Shown here one piece after another: positions 26,622 to 36,274 of a DNA stretch of 64,000 nucleotides. Positions within the stretch are counted from its first letter, which is position 1; every line of letters begins with the position of its first letter. The notes beneath the pieces are model-generated. The model did not search any database, was not told the origin of the DNA, and worked only from the letters and a program-made list of their open reading frames with translations. Where the stretch lies: NCBI RefSeq assembly GCF_003855155.1, contig NZ_CP034073.1, forward strand, positions 2,170,001 to 2,234,000. The letters run 5' to 3'. A program made the translations under genes and the position numbers. The DNA comes from Shewanella psychromarinicola (GTDB lineage Bacteria > Pseudomonadota > Gammaproteobacteria > Enterobacterales > Shewanellaceae).

Positions 26622-27288
26622 AAAAATTGATCTTAAATTAAAAAATAACCAACAACAGTGTAGCAGCTCCCGGTGTTATTGAGTACGCGCTAGACGTATC
26701 CTTGTGCTTGAATACTATTTGAAAAAAGCCATATATGGCCTGATTAATGCCATTGAATTGATGGCCTATAGTGGATTTTTAAATATCAAAATGGTTTAAG
26801 TATTACTCGGGGGGAAAGCCCAAAGGCTAATAAGCTTTGGAGCATAAATTTGTTAGCGCCAAAGTTAAAAATTCAATAGTTCGCATTATTATAAGTATGG
26901 CTTCTTTGTTAAACACTAGGGGGCTCTTATAGTCGATTTGTTATTCGGTGGCCAAATTTACTATGCCACTTTACGTGAGCTTGATGCTCAACAACCCCTC
27001 AATATTTATAGTGAATGTATTTGTTTTCATTTATATGCCATTGAGTCAGTACTTCTTGAGCACAGCTACTGCTACTTAAATTATCACCCAAGATTAGTCA
27101 GTTTTTTTTAAAATGTATTATTAATGATGAATGCTTGGATTGTATTTTGTTAATTAGCTCGCATTTTTTCTAATGCGTTAACGCCTAGATCACACTCCTG
27201 CAACACCCATGTTGAACTTAGCTGTTTTTTATCACCTAATGCCATTAGATTTTTCTTATGTACTATTGAGCTTATCTAAGGTTTTATT
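26622..27288. other. Gene-free stretch before the chemoreceptor
   Basis: About 670 bp. The left half is AT-rich with a ccatatatgg palindrome at about 26731. The right half holds an open frame described separately (26920-27111). No recognisable flagellar-type promoter lies before the chemoreceptor. Confidence 0.4.
26920..27111 (+). pseudogene. Possible remnant of a protein-coding gene
   Basis: A 63-codon frame without an ATG, ending at TAA 27109-27111. Its composition is protein-like (LLFGGQIYYATLRELDAQQP, then CFHLYAIESVLLEHSYCY). A stop codon and noncoding sequence lie directly upstream. It may be the 3' end of a decayed gene or a small gene starting at TTG 26938. No family recognised. Confidence 0.3.
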
Positions 27289-29355
27289 ATGATAAATACT
27301 ATTAAAGCTAAATTAATCATATTAGTAGGTACTTTACTAATCCTTGTATCTAGCTTTTTTATCGTCAACATGTTCATGGTTGAACAGGCTGTTCTTAAAA
27401 AAGAAAAGCTTAATATCAATGATAAAGTCGAAAGTTTAGTAAAGGATAACCTTATCGGTCAGGTGGATACTCTTAGCCGTTCAGTTAATGATTTCTATCA
27501 ACAGTCCAAAGTCGAAAATATTAGGCTGGGCCTGAGCGATGAGATTGTCATGTTGCGTAATACAATTAATAACCTGTATGAAAATAATCTCACCGATGAC
27601 CCCGATATGATGATCTATACCTTCATCAATGAATACCAATGGGGAAAGGGCCGTTATCTGTTTGCCTATGATGCAGATACTTTAACGAATGAAGCCGCTG
27701 GCAATGGCAGCGTTTCAATGGGAAATAGTCGTGATGCTATCGATGAAAAAGGCAACTATTACGCCCGTAATATTGTTGCAGCCGCCAAGGAAAACAAGAT
27801 AGGTTTCACCAACTACTTCTTTTCAAACCCATCAACAGGACAGATCGAAGAAAAAATATCAGCTTCTTTCTATTTTGAACCGCTTAATTTAGTGATTGCT
27901 ACGGGTGAGTACATCAGCACGCTAAAGCAGGGGAATGTCACTGCTGCTCTACAAACTATAATGGCAGCAAAATATGGTAAAAATGGTAAATTTTGGGTGC
28001 AGGATCTAAACGGTAATATTCTGGCTCACTCGCAAACAGATCTTATTGGTACTCAGACAAACAACACCGCTAAAGTTAACCAAGTCTTAGAGGGAAAATC
28101 TGATGCCTTTGTTCTGCTCTCTGAGTTTTCTTCTTTAACGAATGTGAATAAAACAAAAATTTCATACGTCAGAAAGATCCTACCTCAATGGGGCTGGATT
28201 ATAGGAACGGGAACCTACGAGTCTGATGTGACCTCGATTCAACAGGGCCTTACGGATGGTACTCGTGAGATATTCGACAACAAAATTTTCCAGAGTATTG
28301 CAGTGGCAAGCATCATTATCATCGTTGCACTCATTTTCTGTGTCTGGCTTATAAGCAAACTAATCACCGACATGGTGGTGTTAAAAACACGTATAGACAC
28401 CTTATCCACTGGCGAAGCCGATCTCACCTCCCGATTGGAAATCATTAATCATGATGAGCTTGGAGATATAAGCCATTCAGTTAATAATTTTATTGGTTAC
28501 CTTCAAACCATGATGCTTGATATATCCCGTTCATCCAAAGACATTACTGAAGGCATCACACAACTTAACCGTCAATCAGAAAGTAACAGCATTGCTCTGA
28601 ACAACCACAGTTCAGAAACGAGTCTCGCAGCTACCGCAATCACTCAGATGAACAGCTCAGCAGAGGCGGTGGCTAACAGTGCAGCGCAAACTGCATCGAG
28701 CACCCAGCAAGCCAACGAAGAAGCTAAAGCCTCTAAAATCAACGTTGTTGATGCATCAAATAGCGTAATAGCCCTTGTAGAAGATATGAATGCGGCGACC
28801 GACAAGATTAATACTATGAGCGAGAATACCGACCAAATCGTATCGATTTTAAGCGTAATTAAGGGGATAGCTGATCAAACCAATCTGTTGGCACTCAATG
28901 CTGCAATAGAAGCCGCACGTGCAGGAGAACAAGGGCGAGGCTTTGCCGTTGTCGCTGATGAAGTGCGCTCACTCGCCTCTCGTACCCAATCGAGTACAGC
29001 TCAAATTGACCAGATCTTAATAAGGTTACAAGATGACGCTTCGTCGGCAGTAAAGGTGATGATTGAGACTAAGCAGAGCTGTCAGAAGGTGGCAGATAAC
29101 ACCTTTAGAGTGACCTCTAACCTTGATTCAATGACAAGTTCTATCTTAAACATTAACGATTTAGGCGGTCAAATAGCCACTGCATCTGAGGAGCAAAGTG
29201 CAGTAACCAGTGAAATTAGTCGAAATATACACACCATCGAAACTATGGCGCTTGAGTTGTTGCAAAATGGTAAGCAAACCGCAGTGAGTACTCAACACCT
29301 TTCGACTGCAAATGATCATCTCAATTTGTTAGTCAATAAGTTCAAATTAGCCTAA
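27289..29355 (+). CDS. Methyl-accepting chemotaxis protein with Cache-type sensor
   Basis: Transmembrane chemoreceptor of 688 aa. TM1 is at about 7-29. A large periplasmic sensor (30-330) contains two Cache-like modules ([12 protein letters not shown]... and [15 protein letters not shown]...GWIIGTGTY). TM2 is at about 333-357, followed by a HAMP domain and a cytoplasmic signalling domain. The conserved hairpin tip [19 protein letters not shown] and [15 protein letters not shown] is at about 525-567. The sensor suggests a small organic ligand, but none can be named. It is transcribed alone; no che genes are adjacent. Confidence 0.95.
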   Translation: MINTIKAKLIILVGTLLILVSSFFIVNMFMVEQAVLKKEKLNINDKVESLVKDNLIGQVDTLSRSVNDFYQQSKVENIRLGLSDEIVMLRNTINNLYENNLTDDPDMMIYTFINEYQWGKGRYLFAYDADTLTNEAAGNGSVSMGNSRDAIDEKGNYYARNIVAAAKENKIGFTNYFFSNPSTGQIEEKISASFYFEPLNLVIATGEYISTLKQGNVTAALQTIMAAKYGKNGKFWVQDLNGNILAHSQTDLIGTQTNNTAKVNQVLEGKSDAFVLLSEFSSLTNVNKTKISYVRKILPQWGWIIGTGTYESDVTSIQQGLTDGTREIFDNKIFQSIAVASIIIIVALIFCVWLISKLITDMVVLKTRIDTLSTGEADLTSRLEIINHDELGDISHSVNNFIGYLQTMMLDISRSSKDITEGITQLNRQSESNSIALNNHSSETSLAATAITQMNSSAEAVANSAAQTASSTQQANEEAKASKINVVDASNSVIALVEDMNAATDKINTMSENTDQIVSILSVIKGIADQTNLLALNAAIEAARAGEQGRGFAVVADEVRSLASRTQSSTAQIDQILIRLQDDASSAVKVMIETKQSCQKVADNTFRVTSNLDSMTSSILNINDLGGQIATASEEQSAVTSEISRNIHTIETMALELLQNGKQTAVSTQHLSTANDHLNLLVNKFKLA

Positions 29356-29656
29356 GAGCTGGTTTGGTGGGTATCGATAGCCCAATGTCTGTCAGTATTT
29401 CGATATTTTTTGTCTTGCTTAACATGGCGTTAGATCCGTGAATAATCGCTTCCGTATTTAGTTGCTTAAAACGCTTCAATACTTTCAACTCCACAGCGCT
29501 AAAGGGGTTATTCCACTCGCTTGGTTTGACTTGGGCTGGATCTCCCGCAGTTGCTTTAATAACTCGATCTATCCCAACGTTAGCCCCCCTATTAGTTATC
29601 TGAAAATCACCTTGTTTTCTGGTAACATTCCCCATAGAGTGTCGGCCCAGAATCAT
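29342..29656 (-). CDS. Doubtful hypothetical ORF, 104 aa
   Basis: Open frame filling the space between the chemoreceptor and the MscS-like gene, overlapping the chemoreceptor 3' end by 14 bp. Its composition is protein-like ([20 protein letters not shown]), but there is no ribosome site before the ATG and no recognised family. It could be a gene fragment. Confidence 0.3.
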   Translation of the reverse strand: MILGRHSMGNVTRKQGDFQITNRGANVGIDRVIKATAGDPAQVKPSEWNNPFSAVELKVLKRFKQLNTEAIIHGSNAMLSKTKNIEILTDIGLSIPTKPALRLI

Positions 29657-29705
29657 AGCGATTCAGCACCATCAGTATTAAAAAATAACAATATAGGTAG
29701 CAGGT

Positions 29706-30542
29706 TTGGTAGATAAAATTGTATCAATAGTCGATTTCTTTCTCGAACACAAATTATTATTAACTGTGTTGATAGTAATGCTTATTTCAGTGATTAAGCG
29801 CTTTATCATTTCAAGTATTCGTGGCGATGTGGCTTTTCTTTCTGATGTGCAACGTAAATGGATGTCACGTACTAAAAATGGCACATTCATTTTAATCCTG
29901 GTTATTTTGTTCATGCTTTGGCAATCCGAAGTCAGCAAGTTTGCCCTGTCAGTTACCGCTATTGCCATTGCTTTAGTGATAGCTTCAAAAGAGATTATTC
30001 TTTGCTTTACTGGCTCGATACAACGAGCCAGTTCTCGTTCGTTTGTGATAGGTGATTGGATTGAAGTTGGCAAAATATATGGTGAAGTGATTGAACACAA
30101 CTTAATGGCCACAGTGATCCAAGAGATCGATCTGGATCAGGGTCAATACCATTACACAGGAAAAACCGCGACGTTGCCAAACAGTATGTTTTTTACCTAT
30201 GCGGTCAAAAACCTCAACTTTATGAAACGCTACGTTTACCATAACATTACGATTACCGTGGTCGAGTTTGTTAACCTTTATAAGCTTTTTCCTGAGCTAA
30301 CCCGTCAAATAGAAGATCACTGCGAAGACTTTATTGAAGTGGCCAAGCGCTACAACGGCGTTATAGAAAAACATGCAGGTGTCGATTTACCGGGCAGCGA
30401 ACCGCATATTCATATCACTAGTGGCATAAATGGTGAACAGAATGTTCATATAATGATTTTTTGCCCCACTGAACGCGCTATACAATTAGAGCAGCTGATA
30501 AGAGAAGATTTTATGGTTGCTTACCACCAACAATTTGGCTAG
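29706..30542 (+). CDS. MscS-like mechanosensitive channel family protein
   Basis: 278 aa with about three transmembrane segments (18-36, 58-75, 78-98) followed by an MscS beta domain: SFVIGDWIEVGKIYGEVIEHNL and TLPNSMFFTYAVKN. The pore-lining helix region (SVTAIAIALVIASKEIILCFTGSIQRASS) is recognisable but diverges from MscS itself. The start is TTG 29706 with AGGTAG upstream; no ATG lies near. The MscS domain is followed by a C-terminal alpha/beta part. Probably a small-conductance or regulatory channel of the inner membrane. Confidence 0.8.
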   Translation: MVDKIVSIVDFFLEHKLLLTVLIVMLISVIKRFIISSIRGDVAFLSDVQRKWMSRTKNGTFILILVILFMLWQSEVSKFALSVTAIAIALVIASKEIILCFTGSIQRASSRSFVIGDWIEVGKIYGEVIEHNLMATVIQEIDLDQGQYHYTGKTATLPNSMFFTYAVKNLNFMKRYVYHNITITVVEFVNLYKLFPELTRQIEDHCEDFIEVAKRYNGVIEKHAGVDLPGSEPHIHITSGINGEQNVHIMIFCPTERAIQLEQLIREDFMVAYHQQFG

Positions 30543-30964
30543 TACTATTTCAAAAGGGTTGCCAGTAGACCGCAGCGTGTCCAAATTGACTTAAGACCGA
30601 AAAATGGCCTGATTTTTTACGCCGTTCACTTCTCATTAATCAAATAGGACGTGCTAGGTTTACTGTTTATGAGTTTGTGTTCTTGGCCGACTACATTAGC
30701 CTCAGACATCACAAACAGGCCAACGATTATTCAGCCTCAAGGTCTCTGGGTGACATGGAACAAGGTATATCCTTGATTGTCGATATAACGAGTGAGCTGT
30801 AACCAATGATGACTGGCCAAAATGGAACGGGAACCTGACGTGAACAAAGACAGAACTGAAGACATGATGTAATACCATCTCACAAAAGCCCCCCATTTCT
30901 GCCGCCTAGATTAAGCGGATTAAATCCTCAACATTTGAGCGGGACACCTATTCGAATTCATTCG
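30543..30964. other. Gene-poor stretch with a possible decayed secreted-protein gene
   Basis: A GTG at about 30651 opens a short plus frame reading MLGLLFMSLCSWPTTLAS, which looks like a signal peptide. It continues for about 20 more residues and stops near 30775. No other frame carries on clearly. This may be the 5' remnant of a secreted-protein gene. Confidence 0.3.
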
Positions 30965-31918
30965 CTAATTGATATTTTGTAAACTCAGTAAAGCGGGTAT
31001 TTCTGCTAAAAATACATTCACGGACTCTCTTTCACTCCGGCTGTCATAAATTGCGTAAATATCGGCTTGAATAGCCTCTTTTAACGGAATAAAACACACA
31101 TTGTGCCATTGATGTTGACGATAACTTTGAGGCACAATCGACACCATAGTGCTCGTCGCCACAACAGCCATTAAGGTCGTAGGCTCAATAACTTCCTGAG
31201 TCACCTTAGGGTAAAAGCCGCTGTCTAAAAGTCGCTCAATAATCATATCGGTGGATGCAGAGTTAGTACGCTTCATAAACACAAACTCTTGATTAATAAG
31301 CTCATCCATACTGAGACTTTGTTTCATTTTCAATGGATGCTCATCCGACACCAAAACACACATGGGTTCTGCGTATAAAAGCCTTTCACTCAGTGGATAA
31401 ATGTTACGGGTATCAGCGAATCGGGCTAATCCTATATCGATACGATGCTCGCTTAACGCTTGTTTCTGCATCTCTGGCGATAACTCAATAAAATTAAAGG
31501 TATATTGCGGATAACGCTTTTTGAACTCTCTTAGAACTGTGCCGAAACCGGTCCAAAAGACCGAGCTCATTAACCCTATGTTGATTGTGTTATCTAACTC
31601 CCGCCCCGCCTTAGCCACCTTGTTTACCGAATCACTAAACATATCGAATAATAGTGCACACTCCTGTTTTAATATCAAACCCACTTCAGTGAGCTGAACA
31701 TGGCGGGTCGTTCGCTCAAATAAGGTCACATCAAGCACCGACTCTAAGGCTTTAATTTGAGCACTTAAGGGCGATGTTGAAATATTAAGCTGTTCTGCAG
31801 CTTGTCCAAAATGCATACATTGAGACACGGCATAAAAATAACGTAGCATTTTCAATGTTATACGACCATTTAGTACATTTTCATTAATATCCATTATCCG
31901 GTCCTCAATATTTGGCAA
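30965..31918 (-). CDS. LysR-family transcriptional regulator
   Basis: 317-aa regulator. The N-terminal winged helix-turn-helix (LKMLRYFYAVSQCMHFGQAA, then LNISTSPLSAQIKALE) is followed by a periplasmic-binding-like effector domain (about 95-300). It is divergent from a XapA-like purine nucleoside phosphorylase with 107 bp between starts, the normal layout for a LysR activator and its target. E. coli XapR controls xapA in this way, so nucleoside-responsive control of the neighbour is a reasonable inference. Confidence 0.9.
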   Translation of the reverse strand: MPNIEDRIMDINENVLNGRITLKMLRYFYAVSQCMHFGQAAEQLNISTSPLSAQIKALESVLDVTLFERTTRHVQLTEVGLILKQECALLFDMFSDSVNKVAKAGRELDNTINIGLMSSVFWTGFGTVLREFKKRYPQYTFNFIELSPEMQKQALSEHRIDIGLARFADTRNIYPLSERLLYAEPMCVLVSDEHPLKMKQSLSMDELINQEFVFMKRTNSASTDMIIERLLDSGFYPKVTQEVIEPTTLMAVVATSTMVSIVPQSYRQHQWHNVCFIPLKEAIQADIYAIYDSRSERESVNVFLAEIPALLSLQNIN

Positions 31919-32025
31919 TCATATTGTACTTAAAATCAGGATAATAGTGTTGAATTTAGTGATTAATTGAGAATAAAGCTTGGGGTAAATTAACCTTAAG
32001 ATAATTAATCAGTAAGGAATAAACC

Positions 32026-32850
32026 ATGAAGATCGATCCTGTAGACAATGCGCTAGCCACCATTTCAGATCGTAAACCACATTTTAGTCCCAAGGCTGCA
32101 TTCATCTTAGGTTCCGGCTTGGGAAGCCTTGCCGACGAACTGGAAGACAAAGTTTGTATTGCCTATGAAGATCTTGATGGCTTCCCTGTCAGCACTGTCG
32201 AAGGTCACTCTGGCGAGTTAGTGCTGGGGCGAATGAATGGTATTGACGTTGTTTGCATGAAAGGCCGCGGCCATTACTACGAACACCAAAGCATGAAAGT
32301 CATGACCAATCCGGTGCGTACTTTTAAACGTTTAGGCTGCGAACTGCTCATTGTGACCAATGCTGCAGGGTCTTTACGGCCCGAAACTATTGACGTCGGA
32401 TCCCTGGTTATCTTCAACGATCACATCAATACCATGCCAGGCACACCCATGACAGGTCGTAATGATGACACCTATGGCCCACGCTTTTTTAGCTTAGCGA
32501 ATGCTTATGATAAATCCTTACGTATGCAAGCATTGGCGGTGGCAAAAAAAGAGGGTATTAATGCCACCGAAGGAGTTTTTGTCTCTTACAGTGGACCGAA
32601 TTTCGAAACGGCTGCCGAAATCCGCATGATGCAGATAATCGGCGGAGACGTAGTCGGAATGTCTGTGGTACCTGAGGTCATATCAGCTGCTCACTGTAAT
32701 CTCCCGGTACTGGCTATCTGTGCTATCACTAATATGGCAGAAGGCCTAGGAGATGTAGCCCTATCCCATGAACAAACACTGAAGTGTGCAAAGTTAGCGC
32801 AGAATGACTTTATCAATCTCATCAAAGCATTTATGGCAGAACATTTTTGA
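32026..32850 (+). CDS. xapA: Purine nucleoside phosphorylase, XapA/PunA (trimeric) type
   Basis: Cytosolic salvage enzyme that cleaves purine nucleosides with phosphate into base and ribose-1-phosphate. At 274 aa it matches the trimeric family. Visible are the phosphate-binding GSGLGSLADEL, EGHSGELVLGR, KGRGHYYEHQS and TNAAGSL. The purine-site segments GPNFETAAEIRMM and ITNMAEGL contain the Asn that selects 6-oxopurines. AAGGAATAAACC precedes the ATG. With the LysR gene opposite it forms a xapR/xapA-like pair. Confidence 0.92.
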   Translation: MKIDPVDNALATISDRKPHFSPKAAFILGSGLGSLADELEDKVCIAYEDLDGFPVSTVEGHSGELVLGRMNGIDVVCMKGRGHYYEHQSMKVMTNPVRTFKRLGCELLIVTNAAGSLRPETIDVGSLVIFNDHINTMPGTPMTGRNDDTYGPRFFSLANAYDKSLRMQALAVAKKEGINATEGVFVSYSGPNFETAAEIRMMQIIGGDVVGMSVVPEVISAAHCNLPVLAICAITNMAEGLGDVALSHEQTLKCAKLAQNDFINLIKAFMAEHF

Positions 32851-33345
32851 TGTTATACCAAGAGGTATAAAAAACATCTACTTAGAGCATTTTGACAAAC
32901 TAATTCAACACGAATGAATAAAAGAATGGCGCTCCCTTCTGAAGTCATTCAACGCAGAAGTAGGCAGCCAAACATACTCCTCAAAGATGAGTGTTAGCAA
33001 TGTTAACCCGCTTAAGCGAGGAGTAACGCTGTTTTCACTCGTTTCGAACAACATGGATAATGAAATGCCCCATCCTCTTTTAATCGGCCTAACTATCGGC
33101 CTAACAATGGGCCACAGCGTGACTGTGACTGCCATATTAAATAATGCCATAAAGACGTTAAGTCCTGTACGACAGTTAATGTGATTACCGATCTTAATTG
33201 CAATGCCAACAAATCTTACTCACTTATGATTAGCGCAGTTGTTAACCTCGACCACAATAGCCGCTGATTGATGGGTGGGTGATAATTAGTTGTGCTGCCA
33301 GTGCTTTTCTATAAACTTTTGAACTAAACCACATAATCCCTCTCT

Positions 33346-33380
33346 ACTGAAAAAAGTTACTGAAAAAAGTTACTGAAAAA
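33346..33380. repeat. Tandem 13-bp repeat, 2.7 copies
   Basis: Unit actgaaaaaagtt, two exact copies and a partial third. Confidence 0.85.
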
Positions 33381-33542
33381 TGATACCGATACTAATACTT
33401 AAGTTGTACGAAAATAGATCACAACAACATAGGATATAGAATATATTATCTTAAGATCAGAGTAATGGGGGTCAGTATGTGGTTGTTGCTGAACTCATGC
33501 TGCGGAATAACTATTTATTTATAAACAAGGGTATAGGGCCCT

Positions 33543-33579
33543 ATGCCTTAACATGAAGGGGCCAATGCCTTAACATGAA
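33543..33579. repeat. Direct repeat of atgccttaacatgaa, 22-bp period
   Basis: Two exact 15-bp copies at 33543-33557 and 33565-33579, each preceded by a G/C-rich ggcc-like segment. Confidence 0.8.
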
Positions 33580-33726
33580 ATAGACTAATATCTATCAGAT
33601 AGGAATGCACTCTGATAGACATTAATGGGGTGATATCATTTTATAATACCTAGCCAGATGAGCCTTTTCAGCTCATTTCTGGACATCAAGGTGTTAATGC
33701 TTAGTTTAAAAGCGATCGAGTCTTTA

Positions 33727-34824
33727 TTATCTCTTCTTGTGGACAACACAAAAATTGCCACGTCTTGTGCGACATTTTGAGCATCTTTCACAATCAACAG
33801 GTGCTCTGTTGCCTTCTTTCCAGCGCTTAATTAAATGAGGTTCAGCAAGCAAAGGTCTTGAGATCGCAAAACATTGAATATTGGTTGTATTTGCAATCTC
33901 TTCTATCGCACTAATATCACTTAATCCACCAACGGTAATAATGGGTACATTAACTTCTGCGCTAATAACTTGCCCATATTCATGAAAATAGCCTTGTTGT
34001 TGAATGTTATATCCATCAAAAGATTCGCCAATCATGGTGCTTGCTTTGCCATGTATATTCCCTGAGATGATAATGGCATCAACCCCTATGGCGGCTAACT
34101 TTTTACAAATAATACGTGTTTCATCAAAGGTTAACCCACCATCAAAAAACTCCGATGCGGTCAATTTAACTAATATTGGATACTCATTACCCACAAGCTT
34201 TCTAATCTCAGCATAGATCTCTACTAATAATCTGATCCGATTGTCTAGGCTGCCACCATATTCATCTTGTCTTTGATTGTAATATGGGCTCAAGAACTGA
34301 TTGATTAAATAGCTATGTGCAGCGTGTATTTCTACACCATCAAACCCTGATTGTTGGGCTCTTCTGCTTGCTTGAGCAAATGCCTTAATGATGTAATCTA
34401 TTTCATCTTTAGTCATCGCTTTGCCTAATGTTTGTGTGCCTCTTTCACACACTTCACTCGGCGCATAGATCACCCTTTCACCTACATTGTGAGTGGTTTT
34501 TGTGCCACCGTAAGCAAGCTGCATCACTATTTTAGCATCATTGCGGTGGACTAACTCGGTGAGCTTTTTGTATTCATCGATAAAGGAATCATTGTACATT
34601 CCCATCATGCCGGCATTTGGCTTCTCTTCTTCTACAATATTGGCATAACCCGTTACAATTAGGCCGACTTCGCCTTTGGCAAGTTCTTCGTAGATAGCGT
34701 ATAGCTTATCCGTCATATGGCCATCTTCTGTTGCCATATTTTCCCACGTAGCGCTTCTAATAAAGCGGTTTTTCAATCTCATTTTGCCAATACGAGTTTC
34801 TGTAAACAAAGTACTCAAGTCCAA
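33727..34824 (-). CDS. NADH:flavin oxidoreductase (old yellow enzyme family)
   Basis: FMN-dependent TIM-barrel reductase of 365 aa. It has the N-terminal LFTETRIGKMRLKNRF, the active-site segment GVEIHAAHSYLINQFLSP with YNQRQDEYGGSLDNR, and the phosphate-binding ITVGGLSD. The C-terminus carries a cluster CERCSKC followed by RRGNFC. Four Cys here recall the Fe-S-binding region of 2,4-dienoyl-CoA-reductase-type OYEs, but the protein ends before the second flavin domain of those enzymes. The substrate is unknown. The gene is monocistronic, with a large perfect hairpin 48 bp upstream. Confidence 0.88.
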   Translation of the reverse strand: MDLSTLFTETRIGKMRLKNRFIRSATWENMATEDGHMTDKLYAIYEELAKGEVGLIVTGYANIVEEEKPNAGMMGMYNDSFIDEYKKLTELVHRNDAKIVMQLAYGGTKTTHNVGERVIYAPSEVCERGTQTLGKAMTKDEIDYIIKAFAQASRRAQQSGFDGVEIHAAHSYLINQFLSPYYNQRQDEYGGSLDNRIRLLVEIYAEIRKLVGNEYPILVKLTASEFFDGGLTFDETRIICKKLAAIGVDAIIISGNIHGKASTMIGESFDGYNIQQQGYFHEYGQVISAEVNVPIITVGGLSDISAIEEIANTTNIQCFAISRPLLAEPHLIKRWKEGNRAPVDCERCSKCRTRRGNFCVVHKKR

Positions 34825-34871
34825 TCCTCTTAAAAATCGTTTTTAGTATTATTCATCAGCTTTATAAAGAA

Positions 34872-34916
34872 CAAGATAAGAACAGCCATGCTTATTACAT
34901 GGCTGTTCTTATCTTG
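34872..34916. repeat. Perfect inverted repeat with 19-bp arms
   Basis: Arms 34872-34890 and 34898-34916 (beginning caagataagaacagccatg) surround a 7-nt loop. No long T-tract follows on either strand. It lies 48 bp before the OYE start, so it could act as a leader hairpin or be a palindromic repeat element. Confidence 0.85.
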
Positions 34917-35203
34917 AGTGTGTTTGGTATGTGCGATGAGCGATGGTAAATACTACCGATAATGTATATGAAAATCTTTAATCTGGATTAAGTTATTGTC
35001 ATATACATCATGTAAAAAACGCTTCCAAAAGTCTGATTTATGTCATCCGAAAGAGTTCAGGAAGACTTATATCGCCAAAGCGTCTTAGGCTCAAGGTGAC
35101 CACAAGGAATTTCAGGTCGTGTTGGTATCGGAGAAACGTGATTGTCGTGCGAAGCAGCATCTAGAGTGGTTAGGGCTGGAGCTTAGAGACCCCAGCAACC
35201 CGA
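34917..35203. other. Intergenic stretch with a possible decayed ORF
   Basis: From 35089 an open plus frame reads EFQVVLVSEKRDCRAKQHLE and then WLGLELRDPSNPIS, running into the antisense of ybjQ. It has protein-like composition but no start, and a TAG directly upstream. It may be a fragment of an unrecognised gene, for example a transposase tail. Confidence 0.3.
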
Positions 35204-35527
35204 TTAGCTTTTCTCTACAACAACGGCAGTTCCATAAACTAAAAGTTCTGACATGCCAACTGCAATAGCGCTTGTCGTAAATCTTACGTTGACAACAGCA
35301 TTAGCACCTTTGCTTTTTGCTTGTGTCATCATTCGTCTCAATGCTTCCTCTCTGGCCTCGATCAGCATTTCAGTATAACCAGCCACTTCACCACCAATGA
35401 TGGTTTTGAGTCTCGCCATAATATCTCTACCGATATGTTTTGACTGAACCATGCTTCCGGTGACAAGGTTGATTGATTCAACAATTTTATAGCCAGAAAT
35501 TTCGGGGGTGTTTGAGATGATCATCAT
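35204..35527 (-). CDS. ybjQ: YbjQ-family (UPF0145) protein
   Basis: 107-aa cytosolic protein of the YbjQ/UPF0145 heavy-metal-binding-like family. It has the typical SGYKIVESINLVTGS, the basic GRDIMARLKTIIGGE, the helix EAREEALRRMM and the strand ANAVVNVRF. Two ATGs follow AAGGAAAT; the second (35522-35524) is at the better distance. The function in bacteria is unclear. Confidence 0.9.
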   Translation of the reverse strand: MMIISNTPEISGYKIVESINLVTGSMVQSKHIGRDIMARLKTIIGGEVAGYTEMLIEAREEALRRMMTQAKSKGANAVVNVRFTTSAIAVGMSELLVYGTAVVVEKS

Positions 35528-35647
35528 ATTTCCTTATACCTGATAAATAAAGCTAACACCGGGTTCTTCAATTAGGTGCCGTTGTTGGCTCGTTAATGCC
35601 TAGCGCAAAAAGGGTGAGATCTGTATCCAATCTGTAGCAAGCACTTG

Positions 35648-36109
35648 TCAGGTTTGGGATGCGTTTCTTTGTTTTACTAACCAGTATGATATGCCCAATG
35701 CAATTGTTACCAAAGCAAGACCTATGATGTGTTCTGAAGAAACAAGTTTAAGATCTAACACGATAACTTTCCGCGCTACAGCCATAAGAGCGGTGGCAAT
35801 CACTAATTCTACTGGGATAATATTTGACCCAAGGTATAAACGAATATTAATAAAGATTTCAACGGCTATGAGCACAAGCATAAAAGCGCCAAAAGTCTCA
35901 AGAATATCTTCAGCATCGAGGAGAAAATACGGGGGTACTATCACTTTGCTATAGATAACATAGACAACGTCTGCAACGCTCCAAAAAATGACTAATACCA
36001 TCAACACGGCAAGTATTCTTATCGCAAATCGGATCGTGCGATGCAGTACTTTTAATAATTGATCAGAATGATCTTGTGGTAACTCTTCATGTTTCATAAA
36101 TTTTCCCAA
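35648..36109 (-). CDS. psiE: PsiE-family (phosphate-starvation-inducible) membrane protein
   Basis: 153 aa with four predicted transmembrane segments (about 30-50, 62-82, 90-108 and 125-148). The pattern FGAFMLVLIAVEIF and VIATALMAVARKVIVLD is diagnostic for PsiE, which E. coli induces on phosphate limitation; its activity is unknown. The true start may be the inner Met (MKHEELPQ), 4 codons in. No pho box was identified. It follows YbjQ's locus on the same strand but is 120 bp upstream of it. Confidence 0.85.
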   Translation of the reverse strand: MGKFMKHEELPQDHSDQLLKVLHRTIRFAIRILAVLMVLVIFWSVADVVYVIYSKVIVPPYFLLDAEDILETFGAFMLVLIAVEIFINIRLYLGSNIIPVELVIATALMAVARKVIVLDLKLVSSEHIIGLALVTIALGISYWLVKQRNASQT

Positions 36110-36274
36110 GATAGATATTATCAGTAAACGATAAGAGAGCTAAAAAACCTAACGTTTAGCACCGCGACAAATGATAGCGTCAGTTGCTGCTTTTGGTTAG
36201 GTGATTATTTTGTGAATTCCGTACCCAGTCATTTCCCTGTAGATAAGCCGATTGAACAAGAGCAACCTGCGACA

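Larger units (their letters stand above)
32851..33726. other. Gene-free stretch with short duplications
   Basis: About 880 bp without a supported gene. Two overlapping ORFs of 65 and 81 codons on opposite strands (32905-33184) have no ribosome sites or recognisable content. The right part holds two small direct-repeat sets (33346-33380 and 33543-33579). Confidence 0.45.

Noticed and set aside
30702..30896. 64-aa minus-strand ORF
   Set aside because: Composition is unlike a real protein and a signal-peptide-like frame lies on the opposite strand at the same place.
32852..32879. Terminator after xapA
   Set aside because: A small stem (ataccaagaggtat) is followed by A's, not T's, on the plus strand.
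32905..33184. Two overlapping small ORFs after xapA
   Set aside because: They occupy the same bases on opposite strands, lack ribosome sites and have no recognisable sequence.
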